Below, one piece after another: positions 44,380 to 56,262 of a stretch of 64,000 bases of DNA (position 1 is the first letter of the stretch; each line of letters begins with the position of its first letter). The translations under genes and the position numbers were made by a program. Source of the DNA: Pyrenula massariospora (Eukaryota; Ascomycota; Eurotiomycetes; Pyrenulales; Pyrenulaceae). The notes under the pieces were generated by a model that had not been told where the DNA came from, searched no databases, and saw only the letters and a program-made list of their open reading frames with translations. The DNA is taken from positions 1 through 64,000 of the forward strand of contig JAGFMI010000004.1 of the NCBI GenBank assembly GCA_021030905.1, in the 5' to 3' direction.

Positions 44380-45148
44380 AGAGGAGGAAGCGAAGGGGCT
44401 GCAATCGTCGTTTTAGAGAGGGATCATCTTATCGATTCAATAGCCCAGAGGAAGAACCTTGCGAGGTGTCTCCGCATGAAAGATGACGTGGAAGATGCTT
44501 TTGCTGGGTTTTGCATGAGGTGCGAATACAAGACGACAGACGCGATGTCTATAGAGCCAGGTTTCAACAACGTGCCGAACGACCATCGATGAGAACTTGT
44601 CGAGTTGCGGGAGGGGCTCCTGTGCGGAGGAATGGGAGAATCGAGATAGCCAGCCATGACCATCTGTGCACGTAATGCTTAATATCTGTATTCTCCTCGA
44701 CAAAGATTGAATGTCCGTCTATCCATGCAGCAGTGCCTAGGTGTGTCAATGTATGCCAATGTATGTCCATTAGATGGTGGAGCAAACGTGGGGCGCGTTC
44801 CTGGTCGCTGAAATTCTGCCGGCGGGCGGTGGGGCGCGTCTGGCGATTCTCGTTCCGTCCGTGTCGCTCCACCCTCGTCACCCTCGTCACCCTCGTCACC
44901 CTCCCACGCTGCCCTTCTCCACTGCAGATCTTTGTGCCCTGAGTCTTATCGCTGCCTCTGTTGACGAGTTCTAGACTCTCGTTCGAAAATGCCAACGATG
45001 GGAATCAAGTAGCCGTCTCAAGCCTTTCGACCCCTTCATTGGACCTACAACCGCACTGGGCCTGCAGTGCCCAACCTTTCGACGCCTGCAGAGCTCCCCT
45101 AGCGCGCCCTAATCACTACCCTCTCAGAACAGCTTTCAGACGGCCAAG
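44380..45148. other. Intergenic before Rxt2-like gene
   Basis: Holds the 3' flank of the phospholipid methyltransferase gene, a 9-bp tandem repeat and the promoter of the next gene. Minus-strand ORFs (44424-44995) are featureless and include translated repeat. Confidence 0.5.
44871..44903. repeat. 9-bp tandem repeat (ccctcgtca)
   Basis: Between three and four perfect head-to-tail copies of ccctcgtca, in non-coding DNA about 250 bp upstream of the Rxt2-like start. Confidence 0.85.
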
Positions 45149-46952
45149 ATGCCACGAAACGACGTGAGCGCAACCGAAACGATTCGCACATTTCAAAGAA
45201 ACCTCAGAACAGAAGGCCCTCCTGGTATGTGGGATCTAAGTTCCGTCCCGATCAGCCAACACTGTTGACAACGTACTCTGTGCATAGGATACTCTCAAGC
45301 GCCTGTCGCGCAGGCGTCCAATCGAGGCAATAAGCTTCGCAAGGGAGCCAACTTTGTTCATCATGGCAATTTATCACGTATGACCGGGTCCGACGTTCAC
45401 AAACAGGTACGAGCACTTTGGCTGCTACCATTTCGCAGGGCTTTCGAATGATAGCTTCTAACTACTGTACACTCTTTTAGAAAATCGACTATAACGGTTA
45501 CTCCCGCTACATATTCGAACGAAATTCTGCAAGATACGACGGAGAGGGTTTGGAGCTGAATGATAGCGAGTCTGATGAGGAAGCGGAGGCGGTCGCTGCC
45601 GAGCAGAACCCTTACAGTGGCATTAGGCTCGAAGGTGAGCAGTCGCTGGCTAGAATGAGCTTATAAGAACGTAACACTGATGCTGATTGCCCTCAGAGCT
45701 TCTCGCGCCTCTCAAGCACCCTTCCGAACTTCTCACCCATCCCTCAATGTCCCAAGCCTACCTTTCCAAAGCTCTCCCGAACATGGTTCTTGATATAGAG
45801 GAAAAGCTCAGACAAGAGAAGCTCAATCTGTGGAAAGCGAAGAGCTTGTTTACGCAGTTCATGGGCGACGAGCCGTGGATGCCACCTGCGAATGTCGAGT
45901 CCCCTGGCGCGATGGACCTTTTCCCCCTCCCTGCGTGGCCGGCGAAAAACAAAAAAAGGAAGCGCGAGGAAATTGTCAGCACAAATGCTTCTATAACAGA
46001 GGGTCATCCTCCAAATGGCTTCCAATCTGCTCTCTCTGAGGCATCCCTTGAGAAAGAGGCAGAAAGACTTAAAAACTCTGGTTTGAACCGCAAAGTCAAT
46101 GGCAGCGGCGACTCTGAAGCGAATGCTGTCGAAAAAGCCGAGGAGATATTGCAAGGTCTTACAAATGGTGCTGACACGACCGGCAGTCCCCAGCCTCCAG
46201 ATTCGAGCGGACTCAACGGTACAGCGACCAGTGTCGTCGAACAAGATCACGCCAATGGACAAGTCCAAAAGGAGACCAACGGCATTTTACAGAAGTCAAG
46301 CGATTTGACCGACCACTCGATGGAAGTAGATGAATCGCAGCCCTCTAAACACCCCGTTGAGAACTCCGCCGACACCGTGGACATGAGAGATGCGCCAGAA
46401 AATAAAGGATCGCCAACACCCAACCCCGAAGAACGAACGCCATCACCTCAACCTCCTCCACGTCGTATTACTCGTGCCCTTGCCCAAAACAATGGAAATA
46501 ACCATTCCGCACCAAACTCCGCCAACATCTCTCCACCCATCACTCCCTCTTACCTACCTGGCGAGAACGGCTCCGAGCTCACCGTCCACCCCATCTACCT
46601 TATGCCCTCCTCTACTAACCCATCAAACACCAACGGTCTCCCTCCCGAAGAAGCATTCGAAACTCGCCGCCTCCTCGCCAACTACATCCAGAAACAAGAA
46701 GAATCCATCCGCGGATATCAGAGCATGCTCGACAAGCTCCTAAAAGCACAGCGGCTGAGGGAAAGCGTAATGGTATGGTGCAAAGCGGAGGGGCATGTAG
46801 GAGAGATGAGTGATGGAGAAGATTGGGTGGATTTGGAGAGGTGGGGGCTACTGGCCGGGGAGTTGAGGAAAGGGAGGGATGAGGATGGGGAAGGGGATGA
46901 GGAGGAGAGGCAGCAGAGGCAAAGGAAACCAAGAAGGAGGGGAGCTGGATGA
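45149..46952 (+). CDS. Rxt2-like subunit of the Rpd3L histone deacetylase complex
   Basis: Exons are 45149-45224, 45288-45406, 45481-45634 and 45697-46952, giving 534 aa. The N-terminal conserved region matches RXT2_N: NRGNKLRKGANFVHHGNL, then KIDYNGYSRYIFERNSARYD, an acidic DSESDEEAEA, and LLAPLKHPSELLTHPSMSQAY with LWKAKSLFTQFMGDEPW. The rest is low-complexity, with a basic KKRKREE motif, a Pro/Ser/Asn-rich middle, a short helix (EAFETRRLLANYIQKQEES) and a highly charged, basic C-terminus. In yeast Rxt2 belongs to Rpd3L, which deacetylates histones at regulated promoters. Confidence 0.82.
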
Positions 46953-47423
46953 GATCATGGTACTTGACCTGGTCGAGCATAGGAGACGGTATGGAATTGC
47001 TCATATGTGCAGATATTGCCTAACATTATACTGCACGGACATATTTTTCGGGCACGGCATTTTTGGAAGCGTTGTGTATAGATGCACCATTCTGCATAGT
47101 GCGAGACAAACGAATTTATGGACGGATGGGTAATGTAACATCTCGATCTCATGCCCTGCGGTTGTATAAAAGGGGTTGGCTTCGGTTGGCGATAGATGCA
47201 AGACTTGTCCCCAGCAATTCCTTTTAAAGCCCAAGCATTCAGATCGTGACACCGTGCGGCGAACTTTTGTACAATGTCGCTCACAGGAATAATGGCTGTT
47301 TTCTTAGGGGAAAAGGTTCATGTGGCACAAGAGAAAATACCTAAGGAATCTCCCTGGTCCTTGGATGCTGGTCTTTTGGCACGCCATTTCTAAGCTATAT
47401 GAAATCCCTTCGTCCCTTCATAA
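46953..47423. other. Convergent intergenic
   Basis: The 3' flanks of the Rxt2-like and TRAPPC11 genes. No gene is seen. Confidence 0.5.
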
Positions 47424-50400
47424 TCATTCCATTCTAACAGCCACACCTCCGCCACCCTTCGCCCACGCAACTCCTTCGCCTGCTGGCAAAACTCTTAGCG
47501 TCTTCTTAAAATGCGTATCACGAACAACCAGATTTGGCCGCACCCACCAACCCCCGTCCTCCTCCTCTGTTCCCTTCTTGCCCCTCCGCTTCTCCACACT
47601 ATCAGTCCGTCGAGTGCCGAGGAGGCGGTATTGCACTGAATGCCGAGATAAGGGGGTAAGAGAGACGGCCAGGTGCTTCGGCCCGGAAAAGGCAAACGTG
47701 TCGGACGTTTCCATGGTGAGGGTGAAGGTAAGGAAGTGGAGAGAAGGGTTTTCGAGCGTGTAGGTTAGGTGGGCCATTGGAATTGAGGAGGAGGCGATAC
47801 TGAGGTTTTGCGGAGCGGCAAGTGGGGTAAGAGGAGAGCGGGAGAGTAGAGCACGGGGTTCGGATACATTGAGGGAGTGCCGCCGGATGGGGAGGATAGT
47901 TGTGGTTGAGTGTTCATCTATGGAAGCATTCTGGCGGCACCATCGAATAGAAAGGGCGAGGTCGAGGGTTACGCCCTCGCGGTCGCCGAGACGGCTTTTG
48001 TGAATGACGAGGGTGTGCTCAATCGAATGCAGCTGTTCCGGGTCGATGTAGAGGGTATCCTGGAGCAAATTAAGGTCCTTTGGGGGTGCATTTCGGGATG
48101 GAAGGAGGCGTTGAGAGGTTATGTGGCAGTTGGCATTTCCGGAGAGCTGAAGGACTACCACGTCAACACTCTGAAGGATCAGAGGCTCAATGGCGAAGGA
48201 AACGAGCCTAGATAGAAGAGCGACTTGTTGTCGAATGCCATTCGGTTGATTAGCATCGTCACTGGTCGGTCTACCGAGAATCAGGTTGTCAGAGATGGTA
48301 AAAAAGTTTGGCCATGGTTCCGGATCAAGTCGAGGAGCAATTTCAGAGTTTGCTTCGAAAGGTCGAGTGAAAGGGAGGTCCATGGTGCGGGATTTTTGAA
48401 TTTGTGTGTCTGGATCGGACAAGAGATGATAGTTTGCGTTGATCTCAAGCTCGTAGTCAAATGGAACAACAGTATTGGTAATAAGGACGTAGTACGTTTT
48501 GGATTCTCGGTCGCTCAACTGGCCGAGCGCCTGAGATGGAATATGATTAGACTCAGCATCAGAATATACATCCTCCTTTAATTCGCCTCGCCAGATGATG
48601 TGAGCCGACTCTTGTGCTGGGCCTATCAACCGAATACTAAGCGACACAGTCACAGCCTCTCCTTCAGAGTTCGAGAGTTTAACCGGTAGTGAGACAATCT
48701 CATCGGTGTAATAAACACTCCGCAAACCAGGTACCTCAATCCCAACTTTAGGTGGTTTGGGCAAGATTTTCGCAATACCGAAGTCCTCGCCAGTGCCTCG
48801 ATGACGGAAATAAGGAGATCCATCCTTAATCTCACGCCAAGGGGTCACTATCGATTCGAGATTTGGAGACAGAACGTAAGCTAAACTGAAGTGTTCTTCA
48901 TTGACAAGTAAGGTGATAGAAGCTACCCGGGCGTCGCCAGCTTCTCGAGGGATGCAAGTCAGATTCCATGTTCGGACCTGCCCCGGTTGCATGATCATGT
49001 TTGCCATTGCAGTAAGAGACGTAAGCCCGCCAGTCGGTGAGAGCAGCTCTGAAGCATCTTTAACAGCAAGTGAAGATTCGCGCAGGTTGAGCTCGCTAAT
49101 GTCAGTCTTAGTGAGCTCAATTTCTTCCATAGACTCGTCCGATATCAAACGTATTGATCGAAGACTCCCTTCGAATACAATCTTGATCTCCGAGACTCTA
49201 ATAGGTGCGGAATTTAGCTGGGCAAGCGACGAAAGAGTCAATTGAGCTTTGAGAGGTTCGCCAACATTTCCCTCCGTAGAGCCGAACAGAAAGCTCGGCT
49301 CCATGCATGACACACAGTCTTCGGCTCTCAATACAACGGCAGGCTTTGGATCCATAATCTCCAATCCGTCCAGACATTTCCGGAAATTATAGGTCCACCC
49401 TTTGCGATGGGCGTAAACAGTATTGTTCAACTCCCAATCCACCCTGATGATAGTTTCAGCATCTTGACAGTGGAACGCGCAGTCTCTTAATTGCCAACCT
49501 GCTTGTTCGACGAGCTGCCACCAACCCTCTTGACGCCAGGACAGCTGCGTCCACATTGGACGCAATACACACAGGGCTTCAGTCCAAGATTCTTTGACCA
49601 TATACTCTTTTGCCATTTGGAGACCAATTTCCTGAACTGCGTGGATTTGCTGGCGAGTTGAAAAATGAGTTACAGATGAGTGCCACGCATTTAAGATGGC
49701 CGTGGAGTGATCAAACCCATTTTTGCCTTCTATAGGATACTCGACGTTCGGTTTTTCCGCAAGATATGTATCGTATAGTGGTGGTTTATTTAGGGAAGAA
49801 ATACGGTCTTCTTCTGGAATATGATGAGCAAGATTTCGCCTGGCCGACTGATGTTTCGCCGAGTTTTTCATCCAGTAGCCCTCGTGGTGTAAAAGCTCCC
49901 ATGGAGCAATTCGTTCAGAAAGTGTACCCGCTTTCGAGTTTTCCGGATAGGCAAATATCCCCGAAGCTTTCCTCAATAGAACATCAAGGGTGTCAGGATT
50001 CGCCAGTGATGGTACCTGGGCCTTTTCTATTAGTTCAGCCATCAATCTCGCCCAGGTAGCTTCCCAAGCCTCCCAACCATAAACGTTGGTGCCATTGGCT
50101 CGCCTGTCGACCAAGTCTTGCATCCTATTTCTGTGATTGAGCCAAGATCTCACAGCAGCGCTAGATGACCCACTCCATAGAAGGCATCGAATGATACGGA
50201 TCACTATCACATCGGCCAACATCCTCATTTCATTGAATCGAGGACTTCTCAAAGAAACGGAATCAAGAAGCTCAGGTCCGACCAGCGTCTCGTAGGCACT
50301 GTCGTAATTTCGCCCTGCGGCATCCATCTCTTGACGGAATTCGGCAAAAATGCCCATCTTAAACTCATACCGAACGTTCCATCCTTGCGTAGAGAGCACC

Positions 50401-51366
50401 TGGGAGGTGTTGGCTACCGGGGGCCCGGTGGGAGCTGGTATGGAGCCCCGATTACGCTTTCTTCGGGCATGTTTGGATAGGTCCCGGTAATACTCGATCG
50501 CTGCGGGTTGAATGGTAGAGAGCAAATTGTGAGCGAACTCTCGGATTTGCAGTGGTGTTGATTGCGGGCCCAAAAATAGCAGGCTTTTCGCATCCAACCC
50601 TGTTGCTTTTCTAATACTGGGAATTCGTTCCTCCAAGTCATACGGTGTCTCCTCTTTATCTTGACACAACAAAACTACAAGCAGTCTAGTCTTGTAGTGC
50701 GTTGAGCCCATTACACTCTTCACGGAATTTATGTCATTTTTAAGCCGGTTGTCCCCAAGTGAGCTAGTATTTGGATCCACCGTGAGCGGTAGGAACGAGA
50801 CAAAGGCTGCAGGCAGTCTGTCCTGGTGCTTTGTGATCCATAATGGCGTGATGATTCCGTCTGGGAAGAGGGGCGAGCTCGGTGTGAGAGGGGATATGGT
50901 CGAATGCAGGACCAAAGGGATCGGAGCGCTATCGTTTTCTGAGGGACCCAAACGAGGGGCGTGGGGTGGTGGAGGGGCTTTTCGCGGAGGAAATGTGTAT
51001 GTCTACTGCGAATCAGTATGGAACTGAGGATGGGGTTAGGTCGTCAGGAAATTGTCTGAATATGGGATTCTGACCTACCCGGCCGACTCTCCTGATCCTA
51101 AGCTTCGTCTCGCCATTGTTCCCGGCTTGACTTCGAGCGTGCCATGGCCATGTACTCGAGTCGGCTGCAAGGAGCGTCCTCAGCAGGTCATTGGCAAGAT
51201 TATTTGTTAGAAGAGGGAGATCGCTCGCGACTCGGAAACCTCCTTCGCGCAAAAGGGAACGCGATTGCTCTCCAATTTCCGTCGGAGACTCTGGGTCTGG
51301 TCCAAGCCCTGATACCAGGACTAGAGGGTAGTTGTGGGCCACATAGCTTTCTGGATAAGCCTCCAT
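47424..51366 (-). CDS. TRAPPC11 / foie gras-Gryzun trafficking protein
   Basis: Exons (minus) are 51366-51079 and 51002-47424, giving 1288 aa. The GTAGGT donor and GCAGTAG acceptor restore RRVGR-TYTFPPRKAP. The family features are the N-terminal unit with VVLLCQDKEETPYDLEERI and SLLFLG, the foie-gras domain (WSGSSSAAVRSWLNHRNR and APWELLHHEGYWMKNSAKH, continuing through LRPMWTQLSWRQEGWWQLVEQAGWQL), and a C-terminal Gryzun beta-rich part ending near ETSDTFAFSGPKHLAVSLTPLSR. TRAPPC11 is a subunit of the TRAPPIII complex acting in ER-Golgi traffic and autophagy; human TRAPPC11 is about 1130 aa. It is divergent from an MFS transporter gene (1.2 kb). Confidence 0.93.
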
Positions 51367-52570
51367 GGTTGGTTCTCATGGGGCGCGGGAGTATGAGCGG
51401 CTTCATGACCTTAGATATGAAAGAGACTCAAAGATCTCGATGACCACATCCTGCATTAATCGGATGCAGATTCATCGTCAGGAACAGCTTCCAGACATGC
51501 TTCTGTGGAGCTTGGAGAGACCTCGAACCGCCAAGGACTCCGATTGGATGACTTCAGGTCTTTGGCCGGGCTTTCTTGGCACAGCCTGGACAAGAAAAAA
51601 GGTTACGAAAGCCCACCACCAGGTTGCTAATGACGACCACTTCTTGGTGTGTTTGAAAGGCACCTACGAGGGATTGGACCTATTGCTGGGCAAGAAACCC
51701 AAACGAAGATCGTCGGCCGCCCTTACAAGATGGCCTTAATGGCTCGTTAGAAAATGCTGTCGCACGAATTAAGACCATCTATCACGCGTCTCTACGAACG
51801 AGGTCTGCTCTGTCGGCTCATTCACTGCTGCGCTATACGATGCAAGACTAGCAGGCAGAGTCGTTAGGAGCTCAAAGGTTGAGCATCTGGCGGGGATTCT
51901 CCTCCAATACTCCCGGGCGGGAAAGGATTTCCTAGACTGACCTCTGCTGGCAGCAGAGCTCCCAAGCAATGAAAGTGTTCAATAAAAGGTATCAATCACG
52001 CTCCAATATCAAGCAAGGCTCGCCTTTTACGAGAGAAGCTTCGCGGACCGAGGCAAGCTCGTCTCGATACTTTGCTTGGCGGATCTCCTTGTAGTGCTTT
52101 TCCAGAGGCGGCGGTCGGCTTTTTATGTCGTCATGGACCTGATAGTCGCCTCAAAATGCCCGTCAAGTCTCAAGTCAACGTCTTGGGTGTGTTTTCACGC
52201 TCCACTCTTGCTCTAATGTCCGTCGGCCATTTGACGACAGTTTGAGATCATGCCACCCTCAGATATATCAGCTCGAATTACCCGCGCTTCGGCCTTTTCT
52301 AGATTCCGCTATTCTAAGTTTCGGTCTGGGCAGGGTCCCCATAGTCCGTTGTGGGTGTTTTCAGCCCAAATCTTCGTACATGTTGGTCAATGCCCTTCTT
52401 GAATCGTGACGTAAATGTCGGCGATTCGTGGAGCTCTATATCCGCCTCTGAAGGCGACAATGCCATGGCGACCCAAATCCCTTTATGTGTTGTCTAGTTG
52501 ATTCCGTGACCTTTTCCATACTATCTCTCTCCCTACGTTGGTACCCGTTCAGCATCTTGCTTGTCCAGCG
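51367..52570. other. Divergent intergenic, no gene seen
   Basis: The 1.2 kb between TRAPPC11 and the MFS gene. A 124-aa plus ORF (51365-51739) overlaps the TRAPPC11 start and has no features. One GGCCTTAA is at 51732-51739. Confidence 0.45.
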
Positions 52571-54696
52571 ATGTCAGACCTTATACGTGATGCGCCATTT
52601 GGGCAAATTGTTCGCCTTGTATCTGGAAAAAGATTATTCCAGTATCCTGACGAAAGAGACCCTTCATTGAGGGAGAAGTATATCAATTCAGAGAAGTCAA
52701 AGCGACTAGCACGAACAGGAAGCACCCAAGCGATCAGTGATGATTCACATGATACAGGAGCCAGACCTCGGGACGCCTCCCGTTCTTCATCAGACACTCA
52801 GGTCGACAAGGAGCTGCAAGTCAACAGTCCAAGCGGGGCGCCGGTTGACCCTGAGAAAGGTCGCAACCTTGACATCGTTGACTGGCATGGATTGGACGAT
52901 CCAGAGGTTGTTACACTCACGGAGCACGACTGAATGAGCTAACAGGAGCCAGAACCCTCGAAACTGGTCCCAAGCGAAAAAGTTCTTTATAACATTTCAG
53001 ATATGTCTCTTAACGACTTCGGTGTACATCGGCTCCGCGATCTACTCTGCAGGCATCAAGGACGTGTCCCAGAAATTCCATGTCAGCGAGGTAGCGGCAA
53101 CACTGGGCCTTACGCTCTTTGTTGCTGGTAATGCTGTATCTCCACGTTCCCTCTCATCCCCAATGCTAATGCTACAGCCTAGGCTACGGCTTGGGTCCTA
53201 TGCTATGGAGTCCAATGTCTGAGATCCCACAGGTTGGACGTAACCCAGTCTACATCGCCACTCTCGCCGTTTTTGTCGTACTCCAGGTTCCTACTGCTCT
53301 TGCTGTCAACTTTGGCATGCTACTGGCCTTTCGGTTGGTCAACCTTGATGTCCACTGGTGGCAGTTTTTTGGGCTGACGGTCCGTCTCCCAGATTCATAA
53401 CCGGCTTTGTGGGATCGCCAGTACTAGCAACTGGAGGTGCCAGCTTAACGGACATGTATTCGCCCGCCAAAAGGGCATACGCCATGTCCATTTGGGGAAT
53501 TGCTGCTGTGTGCGGTCCGACCCTTGGCCCGATCGTCGGTGAGTGCACAGAAGTCGATGTCGATGGTCACGTTTTAATATCTCCTTAGGTGGATTTGCTG
53601 CAGAAGCAGAGGGTTGGACTTGGACCATCTGGGAGCTCATGTGGCTGTCTGGTTTCTGCCTCGTTTTTCTCTTCTTCTTGTAAGTGGACCTCGATGGCTG
53701 ATCTTGACCGTTCCTTTCTTAATCGTTGAAGTTTCCCCGAGACATCAGCAAACAATATACTGTACCGGCGCACCGTCCGTTTACGAAGTCTTACCGGCAA
53801 TAACAAGTTGAAATGCGAACCACAGCTCATTGGCGAAACTATGACCGGCAAAGAGATCGTCCTCATGGTTCTCGTTCGTCCTTTCACCCTGAATTTTCTA
53901 GAGCCGATGGTGTTCCTTCTCAACCTTTACATCGCTCTTATTTACGGTACGTTCAACCTCAAGAGATCTATTCGTTTCCAACTAAAGTTCACATAATCTC
54001 AGGCTTATTATACATTTGGTTCGAGAGTTTCCCGATCGTATTCATAAGCATATACAATTTCAGCCTTGGGCTCCAGGGTCTCGCTTTCGCGGGTATTCTG
54101 GTCGGCGCTTTCGCTGTTATACCGCCTTTCTTCTTCTATCTTTGGAAATTTCTCGAGCCAAAATTTGACGAAAACGGCAATGTCAAGCCGGAGATGCGGC
54201 TCATCCCAGCCATGGTTGGCGGCTTCGCTATCCCCATCTGCCTCTTCTGGTTTGGATGGAGCGCCCGCCCCTCGATACATTGGATCATGCCAATCATTGG
54301 ATCTGCCTGGTTTTCTATTGGGGCGTTTCTGCTCTTCAACTCGGTCTTAAACTACCTTCCGGATGCGTATCCCGAATATGCCGCTTCGGTACTCGCAGGC
54401 GCGTGATCCTCTTCTATCTTCTGTTGTCATGTACTGATTGCTCGACAGGCAACGACTTTATGCGGTCCAGTTTCGGGGCTGGGTTCCCCTTATTCGCGCG
54501 TGCTATGTACAACAGACTGGGCGTTGGATGGGCAAGTAGCACGTTAGCATTTCTGGGCATCGCCTTTATCCCAATACCCTTTGTTCTGTTTAGGGTGAGT
54601 TTCCATTGCTTTGGCGATGAAGTGAGACTGACCGGTGATCAGTACGGCGAGTATCTTCGGAAGAACAAGAGCAAGCACGCTCGGAAAGACATATAG
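52571..54696 (+). CDS. MFS drug:H+ antiporter (DHA1), nine exons
   Basis: Exons are 52571-52906, 52953-53127, 53183-53333, 53393-53538, 53589-53679, 53732-53946, 54003-54398, 54449-54594 and 54643-54696, giving 569 aa. The N-terminal MSDLIRDAPFGQIVRL and DWHGLDDPENPRNWS are typical of fungal polyamine/fluconazole-type exporters. Motif A appears as GPMLWSPMSEIPQVGRNP, the TM4-5 region as FVGSPVLATGGASLTDMYSP and GPTLGPIVGGF, and the C-terminal half has VLAGNDFMRSSFGAGFPLFA. Twelve membrane segments are expected. Seven of eight introns are GT-AG. The intron at 54399-54448 must start with GC (CAG-GCGCGT) to keep the conserved LAGND reading. Function: efflux of small molecules at the plasma membrane. 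Confidence 0.92.
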
Positions 54697-56262
54697 AAAT
54701 CTCCCAGGTTATGGATGAAGAGAGGGGTTTCCTCGGAGTTGGACGGAATGAGGAGCTGGTGGGAGAATTTCACGGATGGACCAGATTTGATGGGCGTGTA
54801 TAGAGAAATAGATAATTCTTAATGAAATAAAGATGGGAGCTCTTGAATGTGGCGAATCCGAGAACGAGATCAAGAGACACGTGCGACGTGATTTTGTAAG
54901 AAGCTGGCAAGGAACTCATTGTCTAGTGGCGGATACTGATAAGGTGATGCACTTTGAAGCCTTGGATTTGAGATACAAGAAGACGATAGACGCGTAATGA
55001 CGGAGCCTAGAGGCTGAAGAGTACCATGGCAGCGCACATGGTCCAAGAACGCGTGCCCATCGCGTCCTAGTATCACCGCTGAAGATTAATATTACCCAAA
55101 GCGGTCGTTCCTACCGTGGAGGAAGAGGAAGACGAAGACGAAGAAACGAGGAAGGTGCGGGGGGACGCAGGCGCGCGGGACCGAGGGCAGGAAGGAGGCC
55201 CTGGAGGAAGGAAGGAGGGACCAGAGCTCGCTTTCACGCCCGTGACTCGTCTCCTCACGAGAAAAATTCCGTTCTGACCTTACCTCAGACCCCTCCATCC
55301 ACATCCTCATCCACATCCACCTCCGCGTCCAATTCCTGTGCCTCTGCCCTGTGGGCGTTAGCCTTCCCGACTCCCGCACTCTCCGGCCTGACCCAAGCAG
55401 AAATCTCTTTTCTCGAACCTCCACACAAGTCACCTCACTTTCCCGCCCTTCACCTTGCCGACCTCGATTTTTCTCTCGCTTCGACTCCCACGATCAACTC
55501 TCTCCGACACCGCTTCGTTCTTCGCGCTTCATCCACCTCATCATCAATTGTTCCGCCGTCGTGGTTGTGTGTCCCGCAATAAGCTCGCACTCGGCACTCG
55601 TGCATCCGGCTAACAAAAAGTCCTCAGGCCTGCCAAGTCCCGTGTGCCTGAGTTCAACACGAGCCCTGCCCAGGAGCTACACCACGAGCAATCACTCTAC
55701 ACCCGCTCACCGATTGCATTCTGCAGATCGTGTCTGTCTCGCTATTACTTCGGTGCCAAACAGAGCAGCTTCGGCTGCCACTCTGGTTACATCGCAACCC
55801 TGTCTCCAGTCAGACCCGCCCGAGCTGACCAGATTGCCATTCCTTTGCTAGAAAATTTTCAAAAATTCGGTTCCAACGCTGGTCAGTGGTCCTGTTTGCG
55901 AAGGAGTGATCCGGAGCCTCGTTCAAGTACCTAGGCCCACGGTCGACATCTTGCCGTCTCCTGCAAATTTCGAACACCTCGACGGCACGGCACCATCGCA
56001 CCAACTTTTCGAATCTCTCTTTCACAAAATCTTGAAATTTTCCGCCCCACTGAGTCACTATTTCTTAATAACAGAACCAGTCCAGAATACTTGAAGGTGT
56101 CTGGCTGAGGGAGTCTTGTTGGTGGGGCAAGTGGGGTTGTGCCTTGGATTTATATCAAGCGGCTACTGACGGCGAGCTCCGTACAACTGCTGCGTCGCGT
56201 TCGCGAACGCCTACTCTAGGCCTAGAGGACTCTTCTTTTCTAAGGAGGCGAACTCGGCCAAA
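54697..56262. other. Long 5' leader/promoter of LARP gene
   Basis: The 1.5 kb contains the MFS 3' flank up to about 54,830 and then a strongly pyrimidine-rich stretch (55,270-56,000) that looks like a fungal promoter and long leader. ORFs 55351-55934 are pyrimidine-rich translations without homology signs. No gene is supported. Confidence 0.5.

Noticed and set aside
44424-44995. Minus ORFs containing RVTRVTRVTR
   Set aside because: Translation of a 9-bp tandem repeat in intergenic DNA.
51365-51739. 124-aa plus ORF
   Set aside because: Overlaps the TRAPPC11 start antisense and continues into promoter DNA, with no protein features.
55351-55934. ORFs of 96-166 aa upstream of the LARP gene
   Set aside because: Ser/Pro/Arg-rich translations of a pyrimidine-rich leader, without a signal or domain.
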